Positions 36,962 through 47,544 of a stretch of DNA of 64,000 nucleotides are shown in pieces. Below the pieces are notes generated by a model, which was not told the origin of the DNA, ran no database searches, and saw only the letters and a program-made list of their open reading frames with translations. Source of the stretch: Actinoallomurus bryophytorum (lineage in GTDB: Bacteria; Actinomycetota; Actinomycetes; Streptosporangiales; Streptosporangiaceae); NCBI RefSeq assembly GCF_006716425.1, contig NZ_VFOZ01000001.1, positions 5,890,001-5,954,000 on the forward strand, given 5' to 3'. Made by a program: the position numbers and the translations under genes. Positions within the stretch are counted from its first letter, which is position 1; each line of letters starts with the position of its first letter.

Positions 36962-37570
36962 GTGCCCTACCGTCGTACGCCCCGGGTCCAGGCGCGCCTG
37001 AGCGCCTCGCGGGAGCGCATCCTGTCCGCCGCGCTGGCGATCGTCGCCGAGCACGGCTACGCCGGATGCTCCGTGGCGGCCGTGGCACGCCGGGCGGGTG
37101 TCGCCACCGGCAGCGTCTACCGCCACTTTCCGGCAAAGGCCGACCTGGTCACCGAGGTGTTCCGCACCGCGGCACAGCGCGAGGTCGACGCCGTGACGCG
37201 CGCCGCCGTGCTGGAGCTCACCGCGGCCGAGGCGGTCGCCGCGGTGATCGAGACGTTCGCGGGACGCGCGATGCGGGCGCCGCGGATGGCGTACGCGCTG
37301 CTCGCCGAGCCGGTGGACCCGGCCGTGGAGGCCGAGCGGCTGGTGTTCCGCCGCGCGTACGCCGAGGCGTTCGCCGGCATCGTCACCCGGGGAGTCGCCG
37401 CCGGCGAACTGCCGGCCCAGGACGTCGACGTCAGCGCCGCCGCGCTCGTCGGCGCGCTCGGCGAGGCCCTCACCGGACCTCTGGCGGCGGGCGCGTCCGG
37501 AACCCCGGCACGCGACGGCACGGCCGATCTCATCCTCTTCGCCCAGCGCAGCATCGGAGCGCATCCATGA
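36962..37570 (+). CDS. TetR-family transcriptional regulator
   Basis: 202 residues from GTG 36962 (VPYRRTPRVQARL). N-terminal helix-turn-helix: RERILSAALAIVAEHGYAG, then VAAVARRAGVATGSVYRHFP. The C-terminal ligand domain is all helical. Its stop codon overlaps the ATG of the acyl-CoA dehydrogenase gene (ATGA), so it probably senses an acyl-CoA or related ligand and controls that operon. Confidence 0.9.
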   Translation: MPYRRTPRVQARLSASRERILSAALAIVAEHGYAGCSVAAVARRAGVATGSVYRHFPAKADLVTEVFRTAAQREVDAVTRAAVLELTAAEAVAAVIETFAGRAMRAPRMAYALLAEPVDPAVEAERLVFRRAYAEAFAGIVTRGVAAGELPAQDVDVSAAALVGALGEALTGPLAAGASGTPARDGTADLILFAQRSIGAHP

Positions 37571-39174
37571 CGACACATGACGTGTTCAACCAGGTCCCCC
37601 CGCTCACCGGCTACGACGTCGCCGACGACCCGGCGCTGCTGGACGGCCTGTTCCGCGAGGGCGGGGGCTGGGCCGCGGAGGAGATCCACGAGCTCGGCCG
37701 GCTGGCCGGCACGGAGCAGGCACAGGAGCAGGGACGCCTGGCCAACGAGAACCGGCCGGTGCTGCGCACCCACGACCGGTACGGCCATCGGATCGACGAG
37801 GTGGAGTTCCATCCCGCCTGGCACGACCTGATGCGCGTCGCCGTCGGCCACGGCCTGCACGCCGCAGCGTGGACCGCCCGTACGGGCGGGCACGTGGCAC
37901 GCGCCGCCAAGTTCTACGTGTGGCGGGTCGACGCGGGACACGGCTGCCCGATCTCGATGACGTACGCCGCGGTGCCCGCGCTGCGCCACGCACCGGACCT
38001 GGCACGGCAGTACGAACCGCTGCTGACCTCCGACACCTACGACTTCGGCCTGCGCCCGCCGCTGACCAAGGCCGGGATCCTGGCCGGGATGTCGATGACG
38101 GAGAAGCAGGGTGGCTCGGACGTACGCGCCAACACGACCCGCGCGGTGCCCCAGAGCGACGGGACGTACCTGCTGACCGGCCACAAGTGGTTCACCAGCG
38201 CGCCGATGTGCGACATCTTCCTGGTGCTGGCCCAGGCGCCGGAGGGCCTGACGTGCTTCCTGCTGCCCCGCGTCCTGCCGGACGGCGCCCTCAACGCCAT
38301 GCGCCTGCAACGGCTCAAGGACAAGCTGGGCAACCACTCCAACGCCTCGGCCGAGGTCGAGTACGAGAGCGCCGTGGCCTGGCGCGTCGGCGATGAGGGC
38401 CGCGGCGTCCGCACGATCATCGAGATGGTCAACATGACCCGGCTCGACTGCGTCGTGGGCGGCGCGGCCGGCATGCGCCAGGGCCTGGTCCAGGCCACCC
38501 ACCACGCCGCGCACCGGCAGGCGTTCGGCGGCTACCTGATCGACCGGCCGCTGATGCGCAACGTGCTCGCCGACCTGGCCGTGGAGTCCGAGGCCGCGAC
38601 CCTGCTCATGCTGCGCCTGGCCGGCGCGACGGACCGCGGCGAGACGGCCTTCAAACGCCTGGGGCTGGCCATCAGCAAGTACTGGGTGTCCAAGCGCTGG
38701 CCGGCGCACAGCGCCGAGGCACTGGAGTGCCTGGGCGGCAACGGGTACGTCGAGGAGTCCGGCATGCCCCGCCTCTTCCGCGAGTCCCCGCTCAACTCGA
38801 TCTGGGAGGGCAGCGGCAATGTCGCGGCACTCGACGTGCTGCGCGCCATGCTGAAGGAGCCGGAGACGGTGGACGCGTTCTTCGAGGAGGTCGGCTCGGC
38901 CTCGGGCGCGGACCCCCGGTTCGACGCGGCCGTCCAGCAGGTCAAGGACTCCCTCTTGGACGTGGAGACGCTTGAGCTACGGGCCCGGCGGGTGGTGGAA
39001 CGGCTCGCCCTGGTGTTGCAGGGGTCGTTGCTGCTGAGGTACGGCCACCCGGCCGTCGCCGACGCCTTCAGCGCCTCCCGCCTGGACCGCGACTGGGGCC
39101 AGGCGTTCGGCACCCTGCCGCCCGGCTTGGACTTCGGCGCCATCATCGCCCGCGCCACCCCCAAGCTCGGCTGA
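37567..39174 (+). CDS. Acyl-CoA dehydrogenase, AidB-like
   Basis: FAD-dependent enzyme of 535 residues, longer than ordinary acyl-CoA dehydrogenases and with the AidB-type N-terminal extension (VFNQVPPLTGYDVADDPALL). FAD/substrate loop GMSMTEKQGGSDVRANTT, flavin segment HKWFTSAPMCD, and catalytic Glu in SIWEGSGNVAALD. In Escherichia coli AidB binds DNA and guards against alkylation; here the linked TetR gene points rather to acyl-CoA metabolism. Both readings remain open. Confidence 0.87.
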   Translation: MTTHDVFNQVPPLTGYDVADDPALLDGLFREGGGWAAEEIHELGRLAGTEQAQEQGRLANENRPVLRTHDRYGHRIDEVEFHPAWHDLMRVAVGHGLHAAAWTARTGGHVARAAKFYVWRVDAGHGCPISMTYAAVPALRHAPDLARQYEPLLTSDTYDFGLRPPLTKAGILAGMSMTEKQGGSDVRANTTRAVPQSDGTYLLTGHKWFTSAPMCDIFLVLAQAPEGLTCFLLPRVLPDGALNAMRLQRLKDKLGNHSNASAEVEYESAVAWRVGDEGRGVRTIIEMVNMTRLDCVVGGAAGMRQGLVQATHHAAHRQAFGGYLIDRPLMRNVLADLAVESEAATLLMLRLAGATDRGETAFKRLGLAISKYWVSKRWPAHSAEALECLGGNGYVEESGMPRLFRESPLNSIWEGSGNVAALDVLRAMLKEPETVDAFFEEVGSASGADPRFDAAVQQVKDSLLDVETLELRARRVVERLALVLQGSLLLRYGHPAVADAFSASRLDRDWGQAFGTLPPGLDFGAIIARATPKLG

Positions 39175-39240
39175 ACCCGGGTACCAGCCGCCGGTCGCAC
39201 CTCGCTGACATCGCGCGGTATTCACGGTGAAAAAGGGGGG

Positions 39241-39268
39241 GCTCCCGGCCCGAATTCGGGCCGGGAGC
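39241..39268 (-). terminator. Intrinsic terminator of the I36 inhibitor gene
   Basis: A perfect 28-bp palindrome (14-bp arms GCTCCCGGCCCGAA). On the minus strand it is followed by CCCCCCTTTTT, giving the U-tract of a true intrinsic terminator, 14 bp after the inhibitor stop codon. It also separates the convergent acyl-CoA dehydrogenase gene. Confidence 0.9.
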
Positions 39269-39282
39269 GCATCACGCTGATA

Positions 39283-39687
39283 TCAGCAGATGACTACTTC
39301 GTCGATCTTGTCGTTGGCGTTCCCGCCGCTGGCGGAGGTGTCCGAGGCCAGGTTCTTCAGGTAGTGGTTCTGCGCCAGCGAAAGCACGAAGTTGCCGTTG
39401 TCGTAGAACCACGCCTGGTGCGCGCCGGGCGCCGGGAAATCGATCGAGGACACCCGGTTGGCGGTGGAGAACCCAGTGATGTCGGAACACGTCCCCGATG
39501 CGGGCATGCCCCACTGGTTCTTGGTTCCGTTGAAGTTGCTGTCCGAGAACAGGCACAAGTCCCCGTTGGTGCACTTGCCGCTGGCCGAGGCCGGGCTCAC
39601 GTCCGACGCCGAGGCGCTCGCCGCGCCGGCGAACGTCAACGCCGCGGCGCCGCTCAGCACGGCGGCCGCCATCGTGACTGGCTTCAT
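39283..39687 (-). CDS. Secreted peptidase inhibitor family I36-like protein
   Basis: 134 residues from ATG 39687, with GGGGAG upstream. Sec signal MKPVTMAAAVLSGAAALTFAGAASASA, cleaved near residue 28. The mature domain has the gamma-crystallin-like pattern CTNGDLCLFSDSNFNGT, with Cys in GTCSDITGF and the final residues EVVIC forming likely disulfides. This matches actinobacterial SMI/I36 inhibitors. Expected to be secreted; target protease unknown. Confidence 0.82.
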   Translation of the reverse strand: MKPVTMAAAVLSGAAALTFAGAASASASDVSPASASGKCTNGDLCLFSDSNFNGTKNQWGMPASGTCSDITGFSTANRVSSIDFPAPGAHQAWFYDNGNFVLSLAQNHYLKNLASDTSASGGNANDKIDEVVIC

Positions 39688-39773
39688 TCCATCTCCCCTG
39701 AGTTCGGCCGGCTCGACGGCCGGCCCTGATTCGTGCTCACTAAGCATGCGGGGGACTCGAGGCGTTCGCAGGT

Positions 39774-39797
39774 GCCTTTAAGGCGTGCCTTAAAGGC
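39774..39797. promoter_or_regulatory. Perfect 24-bp inverted repeat, candidate operator
   Basis: GCCTTTAAGGC, GT, GCCTTAAAGGC: perfect 11-bp inverted arms, and each arm is itself almost palindromic. It lies 87 bp upstream of the inhibitor start and 145 bp upstream of the divergent winged-helix regulator, whose product is the obvious candidate to bind it. The other bases of 39688-39941 contain only A/T-richer promoter-like sequence. Confidence 0.6.
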
Positions 39798-39941
39798 CCA
39801 GTCCAGAGCAATTCTGTAATGCTCCGATTACTTAGTCCGGCAGTGGAAAGGCGGCGGAGAATCAGGGTTACCCCCGATGCCGGATAGCCGTGCACGGTGA
39901 AACAGTGATCCGCACGGGTGGGCCATTTCGCTGGAGGGGCG

Positions 39942-40952
39942 ATGTTGAGGATCCATTTCACTACGGAGGATCTGGCTCGTACCCACGTCGCGGACCGGGC
40001 GGACGCGATGTGGGAGATCGTGTCGAGCCTGCATCGCCTGCAGACCCGCAGCGGCCGTGTGACCTTCGCGCCCTGGCTCGACCGGGCCCAGGCCGACCTG
40101 CGGCACACCGGACTGCTGCGGAGCGTCCGGCAACTGCTCCTCCCGCTTGTACCGCGCGCCGCCTACTTCCCGGACTTCCTTACTCCGCCCGAAGGACTGC
40201 TCGGCATCGAGCCAGGCGTCGACGCGGTCCTGGCCACACCGCGGGGGCGTGTCCGGCACGAGCTCGGCTTGTTACAGAAACGGCAGGGCCGGCCGGTGTG
40301 GGCGCGGGGGCTGGCCGACGGCGATGCCGAGATCCGTACGGCGGTGGGCCGGGAGCTGCGTACGTATCACCGGGTCGCCATCGCGCCGCACTGGCCGCTG
40401 GTGGAGGCGTCTGTCGCCGCCGACCGTGCCGCCCGGATGCGCGCCCTGCGGTCCGGAGGGATCGACGCTCTGCTGTGCAGCTTCGAACCGACGATGCACT
40501 GGCGCTCTCCGGTGCTGGAGGTCGAGCATCCCGCCGACAGACGCATCGACCTGGGAGGTCGGGGCATCCAGCTGATCCCGTCCTACTTCTGCTGGCGGAT
40601 CCCGGTGACACTGGTCGACCCCGCGCTGATGCCCGTCATGGTGTATCCGATAACGCCCGACACGCGGCGACGGGACGCCATCGAGCAGTGCTCGGACGAG
40701 ACCACCGTGGTGACCCTGACGCGACTACTCGGCGCCACGCGCGCACGGGTACTGCGGGCGGCGCAGTACACGTGCACGACGACGGAGATCGGCAGGCTGG
40801 CAAAGGTCTCGGTGGCGTCGGCCAGCCTCCACACCGCCGTTCTGCGAGACGCGGGTCTCATCCACTCACGACGCGACGGCGGCGCGGTGCTGCACAATTT
40901 CACTCCGCTGGGCAGCGCCCTCCTCTTCGGACGGCCGCGGCCACCACACTGA
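39942..40952 (+). CDS. ArsR-like winged-helix transcriptional regulator (actinomycete type)
   Basis: 336 residues, start MLRIHFTTEDLARTHVA at ATG 39942 with GGAGGGG upstream. The C-terminal 80 residues are a winged helix (LTRLLGATRARVLRAA, TTTEIGRLAKVSVASASLHT, DGGAVLHNFTPLG). The N-terminal 220 residues are a domain typical of these large single-gene actinomycete regulators, of unknown ligand. Divergent from the I36 inhibitor gene, which it may control through 39774-39797. Confidence 0.83.
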   Translation: MLRIHFTTEDLARTHVADRADAMWEIVSSLHRLQTRSGRVTFAPWLDRAQADLRHTGLLRSVRQLLLPLVPRAAYFPDFLTPPEGLLGIEPGVDAVLATPRGRVRHELGLLQKRQGRPVWARGLADGDAEIRTAVGRELRTYHRVAIAPHWPLVEASVAADRAARMRALRSGGIDALLCSFEPTMHWRSPVLEVEHPADRRIDLGGRGIQLIPSYFCWRIPVTLVDPALMPVMVYPITPDTRRRDAIEQCSDETTVVTLTRLLGATRARVLRAAQYTCTTTEIGRLAKVSVASASLHTAVLRDAGLIHSRRDGGAVLHNFTPLGSALLFGRPRPPH

Positions 40953-40996
40953 GCGGCGGCGTTCTGAGCCGTACACGGAGGTGCGGAGGATGCGTG

Positions 40997-41122
40997 ATGA
41001 AGTGGGTTCGTATTCGGCAAGGACCCTGCGTAGGTGGCGTTCCTGGAGGTGGGCCGGCGGTACGTGTTCACCGCGATGGTGACTGGATCTTCCTGCTCGA
41101 GGTTTCGGAGAAAGAGGCCTGA
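40997..41122 (+). CDS. Possible small protein, 41 residues
   Basis: A short frame MKWVRIRQGPC onwards to LLEVSEKEA, with a ribosome site (GCGGAGG) about 8 nt before ATG 40997. Amphipathic, without signal sequence. It lies between two convergent genes and may be only the readable tail of non-coding sequence. No family recognised. Confidence 0.3.
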   Translation: MKWVRIRQGPCVGGVPGGGPAVRVHRDGDWIFLLEVSEKEA

Positions 41123-41144
41123 TCGGTCCTGGTGGCGCTGGGAT

Positions 41145-44175
<3,031 letters not shown>

Positions 44176-44181
44176 GCTGAG

Positions 44182-44217
44182 TCGCAAGCCTTTCAGCCCA
44201 GGCTGAAAGGCTTGCGA
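44182..44217. terminator. Long perfect hairpin after the MFS gene
   Basis: 17-bp arms (TCGCAAGCCTTTCAGCC and its complement) separated by only 2 nt, 6 bp after the MFS stop. Very stable; no T tract. The tight centre means it may form a cruciform or a protein site rather than only an RNA terminator. Confidence 0.65.
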
Positions 44218-44271
44218 TCGAGCGGATCCACGTCGATGCTCTGTCGGTAGAGGGCCGGAAGCCCTGGCCGG

Positions 44272-44304
44272 GGGCCCGCAAAATCGCCCATCTGCGGGCC
44301 CTTT
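44272..44304 (+). terminator. Second hairpin followed by TTT
   Basis: Arms GGGCCCGCA / TGCGGGCCC with a 12-nt loop, followed by TTT. It lies in the 352-bp gap 44176-44527 between the MFS gene and the LAL regulator. The rest of the gap contains no convincing gene; the regulator's promoter should lie in 44400-44500. Confidence 0.5.
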
Positions 44305-44527
44305 CGGTTCGGCAGGAGGCGCCCGCGCTCCACCGCCGCCGGCCTCGGGAAGATCAAGCTCACGCGGTCTCCGGACGTGCTGCCGGCGATGACGGCGAGC
44401 GTGCCAACACCCCCGCAAGCGGTCCGGGCGGGCGAACGCTCCGATGCTAGGCTCGTCCGGAGCATTCCACCCCACCGCACGCACCTCGCCGGGTCGGCGA
44501 AAACGTTGGATTGCGTAGGGCCACCGC

Positions 44528-47335
44528 GTGACAGATGCGCTGCTTGAGCGCCAGACGGAAGTCGACGCGTTGCGGCGGACGCTCGACGACTCGGCGGCCG
44601 GCCGTGGTCACGTGGTCGTGGTCGAGGCGGCCCCCGGTCTCGGCAAGACCACCCTGCTGCGCCACACTCGTGACCTCGCCGACGTCCGCGGTTTCCGTGT
44701 GCTGTCGGCGCGTGGCTCCGAGCTGGAGAGCGACTTCGCCTTCGGCGTCATCCGGCAGTTGTTCGATCCGGTTCTGGCGGAGGAACAGGGCGAGCGGGAT
44801 CGCCTTTTCAAAGGGGCGGCGAAGGCGACCGAGGGCCTTTTCGACACCGCCGACCTGACGGAGGCCCCGCCCGCCGGTTCGCTCTATCTCCTGCTCAACG
44901 GGCTGTACTGGCTGCTGGTCAACCTCAGCGCCCGGTCGCCGGTCGCGTTGCTGATCGACGATCTGCAGTGGGTCGACGGCCCGTCGCTGCGCTTCGTCGA
45001 GTTCCTCTCCCGTCGCATCGACTCGACGCCGGTCATGGTGGTCCTCACCAGCCGCCCTCGCGCCTACGAACGCGACGCGGCGATCGCGGAGGTGATGACG
45101 GCCCCGGACGCCACGGTCCTGGAACCCCGGAGCCTCAGCCTCACGGCGGTCGCCGAGCTCGTCCGGCGTACGCTCGGATCGGAGGCCGACGACGACTTCT
45201 GTACGGCCTGCCACGCGACGACCACCGGCAACCCGCTTTTCTTACGTGAGCTGCTTCGGGTGCTCGCGTCGAACGGCACCCGCCCGGTGGCGGCCGCCGT
45301 GAGGACCGTCCACGAAGTCGGCCCCGACGCCGTACGCCGGCACGTACTCGGCCGCCTGCGGCATCTCCCGGCGGAGGCACGAGCGGTGGCGCGAGCCGTC
45401 GCCGTACTGGGTGATGACACCCCTCTCGGTCTCATCGCGCGGCAGTGCTCGCTTCCGGTGGAGGACGCCGCCGCCGCGGCGGAACGGCTCGCCCAGGCCG
45501 GCATCCTCGAACACGCCGAACCCGCCGCGTTCATCCACGCCGTGGTCGCCGACGTGGTGCGGTCCCTCATCCCGCTGGCGGAGCGCAGCGCCGAACACGA
45601 CGCCGCGGCCGCGCTGCTGAGGGAGAGCGGGGAGACCCCCGCCCGCGTCGCCTCACACCTCCTGCGTACGACCCCCGAAGGACGCGCCGACCGGGTCACG
45701 GCCCTGCTGGCGGCCGCCGACCAGGCACGCGAGCGCGGCTCGCCCGAGACGGCGGCGGTGTACCTGCTGCGCGCACGCGCGGAGCCGCCACCGGCCGAGT
45801 CACGGTCCGAGGTCAGCCGGCTGCTCGGCAACTGCGAGGCGCACAAGCTGGCACTGACCGACGCGGACACGCATCTGCGGGAGGCGCTGGCACTCGCCTC
45901 GACTCCGGCCCAGTGGGCGCTGTGCGCGTACAGCCTGGCCCGGTTCCGTAACGCGTGCGGCGACGCGCCGGGTGAGGTCGTCGACCTCCTCGGCCGGGCG
46001 CTGGCGACGCCGGCGGTCGCCGAGCACCCCGCCGTCGCCACCGAGCTGGAGGCCGAGCTTCTCGGCATCGCGCGCAGCGATCTCGGCCGGCGCCCGGAGG
46101 TGCTCGGCCACCTGCGGTCCTACCGCCGGCGGCCGGACGCGAGCCCGGCCGTGGTGGACGCCCACCTGTCGGTCGAGGCCGTGTTCTCCGGCGCGACCGC
46201 CGACGAGGTCGCCGAACTCGCCGGCAGAGCCCTCGCGACGGGACTGCCGACCGAACGATCGGCGATCTGGGCCGCGGCCCACATGATGATCGTGGCCGAC
46301 CGGCTGGAGGAGACCGACCGCCACCTCCGGCGTGCACTGCGCGCCGCCGTGCAACGCGGGCTGCTGTTCCCCCTCGCCCTGACACGCGGCTACCTGGCCC
46401 GGGTCGCGTTCCTGCGCGGCGACCTGGCACAGGCACAGGAGTACACGGACGGCGACACGGGCCCCGGCGTCCAGGATCTGGCCCGGCCCGTACTGGACGC
46501 CACACGTGCGCACCTCCTGATCGAAGCCGGCGATCTGGCCGGCGCGGAAGCCCTGATCGGCGGCGGTGTACTGGCCGACCTCGATGTCGTGGACTCCACG
46601 CATCACCTGTGGCTCATGGGCGCTCGCATCCGGCTGCGCATCGACCAGGGCGATCACGTAGCCGCGCTGGACGAGGCGATCACGCTGGGGCGCGACTACG
46701 CACGCTGGGGCGGAGAACTGATGCTGGACGTACCCTGGCGCCTGCTCGCCGCCGAGGCCTGCCACCGGCTCGGCCGGACCGAACGGGCACGGAGCCTCGC
46801 CGAGGAGCATCTCCGGCTGGCCCGCGCGTTCGGCGCGGCACGCCACATCGGCGCCGCGCTGAACGCGACGGCGCTCCTGACGGACGACCCGCGGACGGCC
46901 GGCGCGCTGCTCGCCGAGGCCGTGGAGGTCCTGGCGGCGACATCGGCCCGCCTGGACTTCGCCAAGGTCCTCGAGAAGCAGGGCCGTACGCTCCTGGACA
47001 CCGGCGACCGCGACGCCGGCCTGACGGCGATCGGGCGGGCGGCCGACGTCGCCACGGAGTGCCACGCATCGGCGATGACCGAGCGGTTGCGGCGGTTGCT
47101 CGCCCACAGCGGCGTGCGCCGTACGCGGATCACCTCGCGTGGCGTCCACACCCTGACGCCGGCGGAGCGTTCCGCCGGTGAGCTCGCCACCGCCGGGCTC
47201 ACCAACCGCCAGATCGCCGAACAGCTGTTCCTCAGCGAGAAGACCGTCGAGGCCCACCTGAGCCGGGCCTACCGCAAGCTGGGCGTCCGCTCCCGTACCC
47301 AGCTCGCGATGCGGATGACCACGGTGGCCGGCTGA
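44528..47335 (+). CDS. LAL-type LuxR family regulator with AAA-type ATPase
   Basis: 935 residues. N-terminal ATPase with Walker A EAAPGLGKTTLLRH (near residue 35) and Walker B VALLIDDLQWVD (near 140). A long TPR-like helical middle follows (residues about 380-850), then a C-terminal LuxR helix-turn-helix (LTPAERSAGELATAGLTNRQ, LSEKTVEAHLSRAYRKLGVR). These large ATP-dependent activators often control secondary metabolism or catabolic genes. The next two genes, in the same direction, are possible targets. Confidence 0.92.
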   Translation: MTDALLERQTEVDALRRTLDDSAAGRGHVVVVEAAPGLGKTTLLRHTRDLADVRGFRVLSARGSELESDFAFGVIRQLFDPVLAEEQGERDRLFKGAAKATEGLFDTADLTEAPPAGSLYLLLNGLYWLLVNLSARSPVALLIDDLQWVDGPSLRFVEFLSRRIDSTPVMVVLTSRPRAYERDAAIAEVMTAPDATVLEPRSLSLTAVAELVRRTLGSEADDDFCTACHATTTGNPLFLRELLRVLASNGTRPVAAAVRTVHEVGPDAVRRHVLGRLRHLPAEARAVARAVAVLGDDTPLGLIARQCSLPVEDAAAAAERLAQAGILEHAEPAAFIHAVVADVVRSLIPLAERSAEHDAAAALLRESGETPARVASHLLRTTPEGRADRVTALLAAADQARERGSPETAAVYLLRARAEPPPAESRSEVSRLLGNCEAHKLALTDADTHLREALALASTPAQWALCAYSLARFRNACGDAPGEVVDLLGRALATPAVAEHPAVATELEAELLGIARSDLGRRPEVLGHLRSYRRRPDASPAVVDAHLSVEAVFSGATADEVAELAGRALATGLPTERSAIWAAAHMMIVADRLEETDRHLRRALRAAVQRGLLFPLALTRGYLARVAFLRGDLAQAQEYTDGDTGPGVQDLARPVLDATRAHLLIEAGDLAGAEALIGGGVLADLDVVDSTHHLWLMGARIRLRIDQGDHVAALDEAITLGRDYARWGGELMLDVPWRLLAAEACHRLGRTERARSLAEEHLRLARAFGAARHIGAALNATALLTDDPRTAGALLAEAVEVLAATSARLDFAKVLEKQGRTLLDTGDRDAGLTAIGRAADVATECHASAMTERLRRLLAHSGVRRTRITSRGVHTLTPAERSAGELATAGLTNRQIAEQLFLSEKTVEAHLSRAYRKLGVRSRTQLAMRMTTVAG

Positions 47336-47345
47336 CCGGCCTCCC

Positions 47346-47370
47346 GGCCCGGCGGTGAGCTCGCCGGGCC
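47346..47370 (+). terminator. Terminator hairpin after the LAL gene
   Basis: 9-bp arms GGCCCGGCG / CGCCGGGCC with a 7-nt loop, 10 bp after the stop codon. It suggests that the following gene pair has its own promoter within 47371-47530. Confidence 0.6.
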
Positions 47371-47544
47371 CGTACGGCGGGGATCCCCTCGTCTTCGGCG
47401 GAGAGCGCGATGCAGGGGCGGTTCGAGGGATTCCCCCGATGCCCGGGGCCGGGCGCGGTTCCTAAGGTCGGTTCCGTAATCACGAACGCTCCCGTTCAGG
47501 GGTCGCGTTCCCTCTCACTTCCCTTTTCTCCCAGGAGGTCAAGC

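Noticed and set aside
44193-44480. 95-residue frame on the minus strand upstream of the LAL gene
   Set aside because: Covers two hairpins, lacks a good ribosome site and has no conserved segment.
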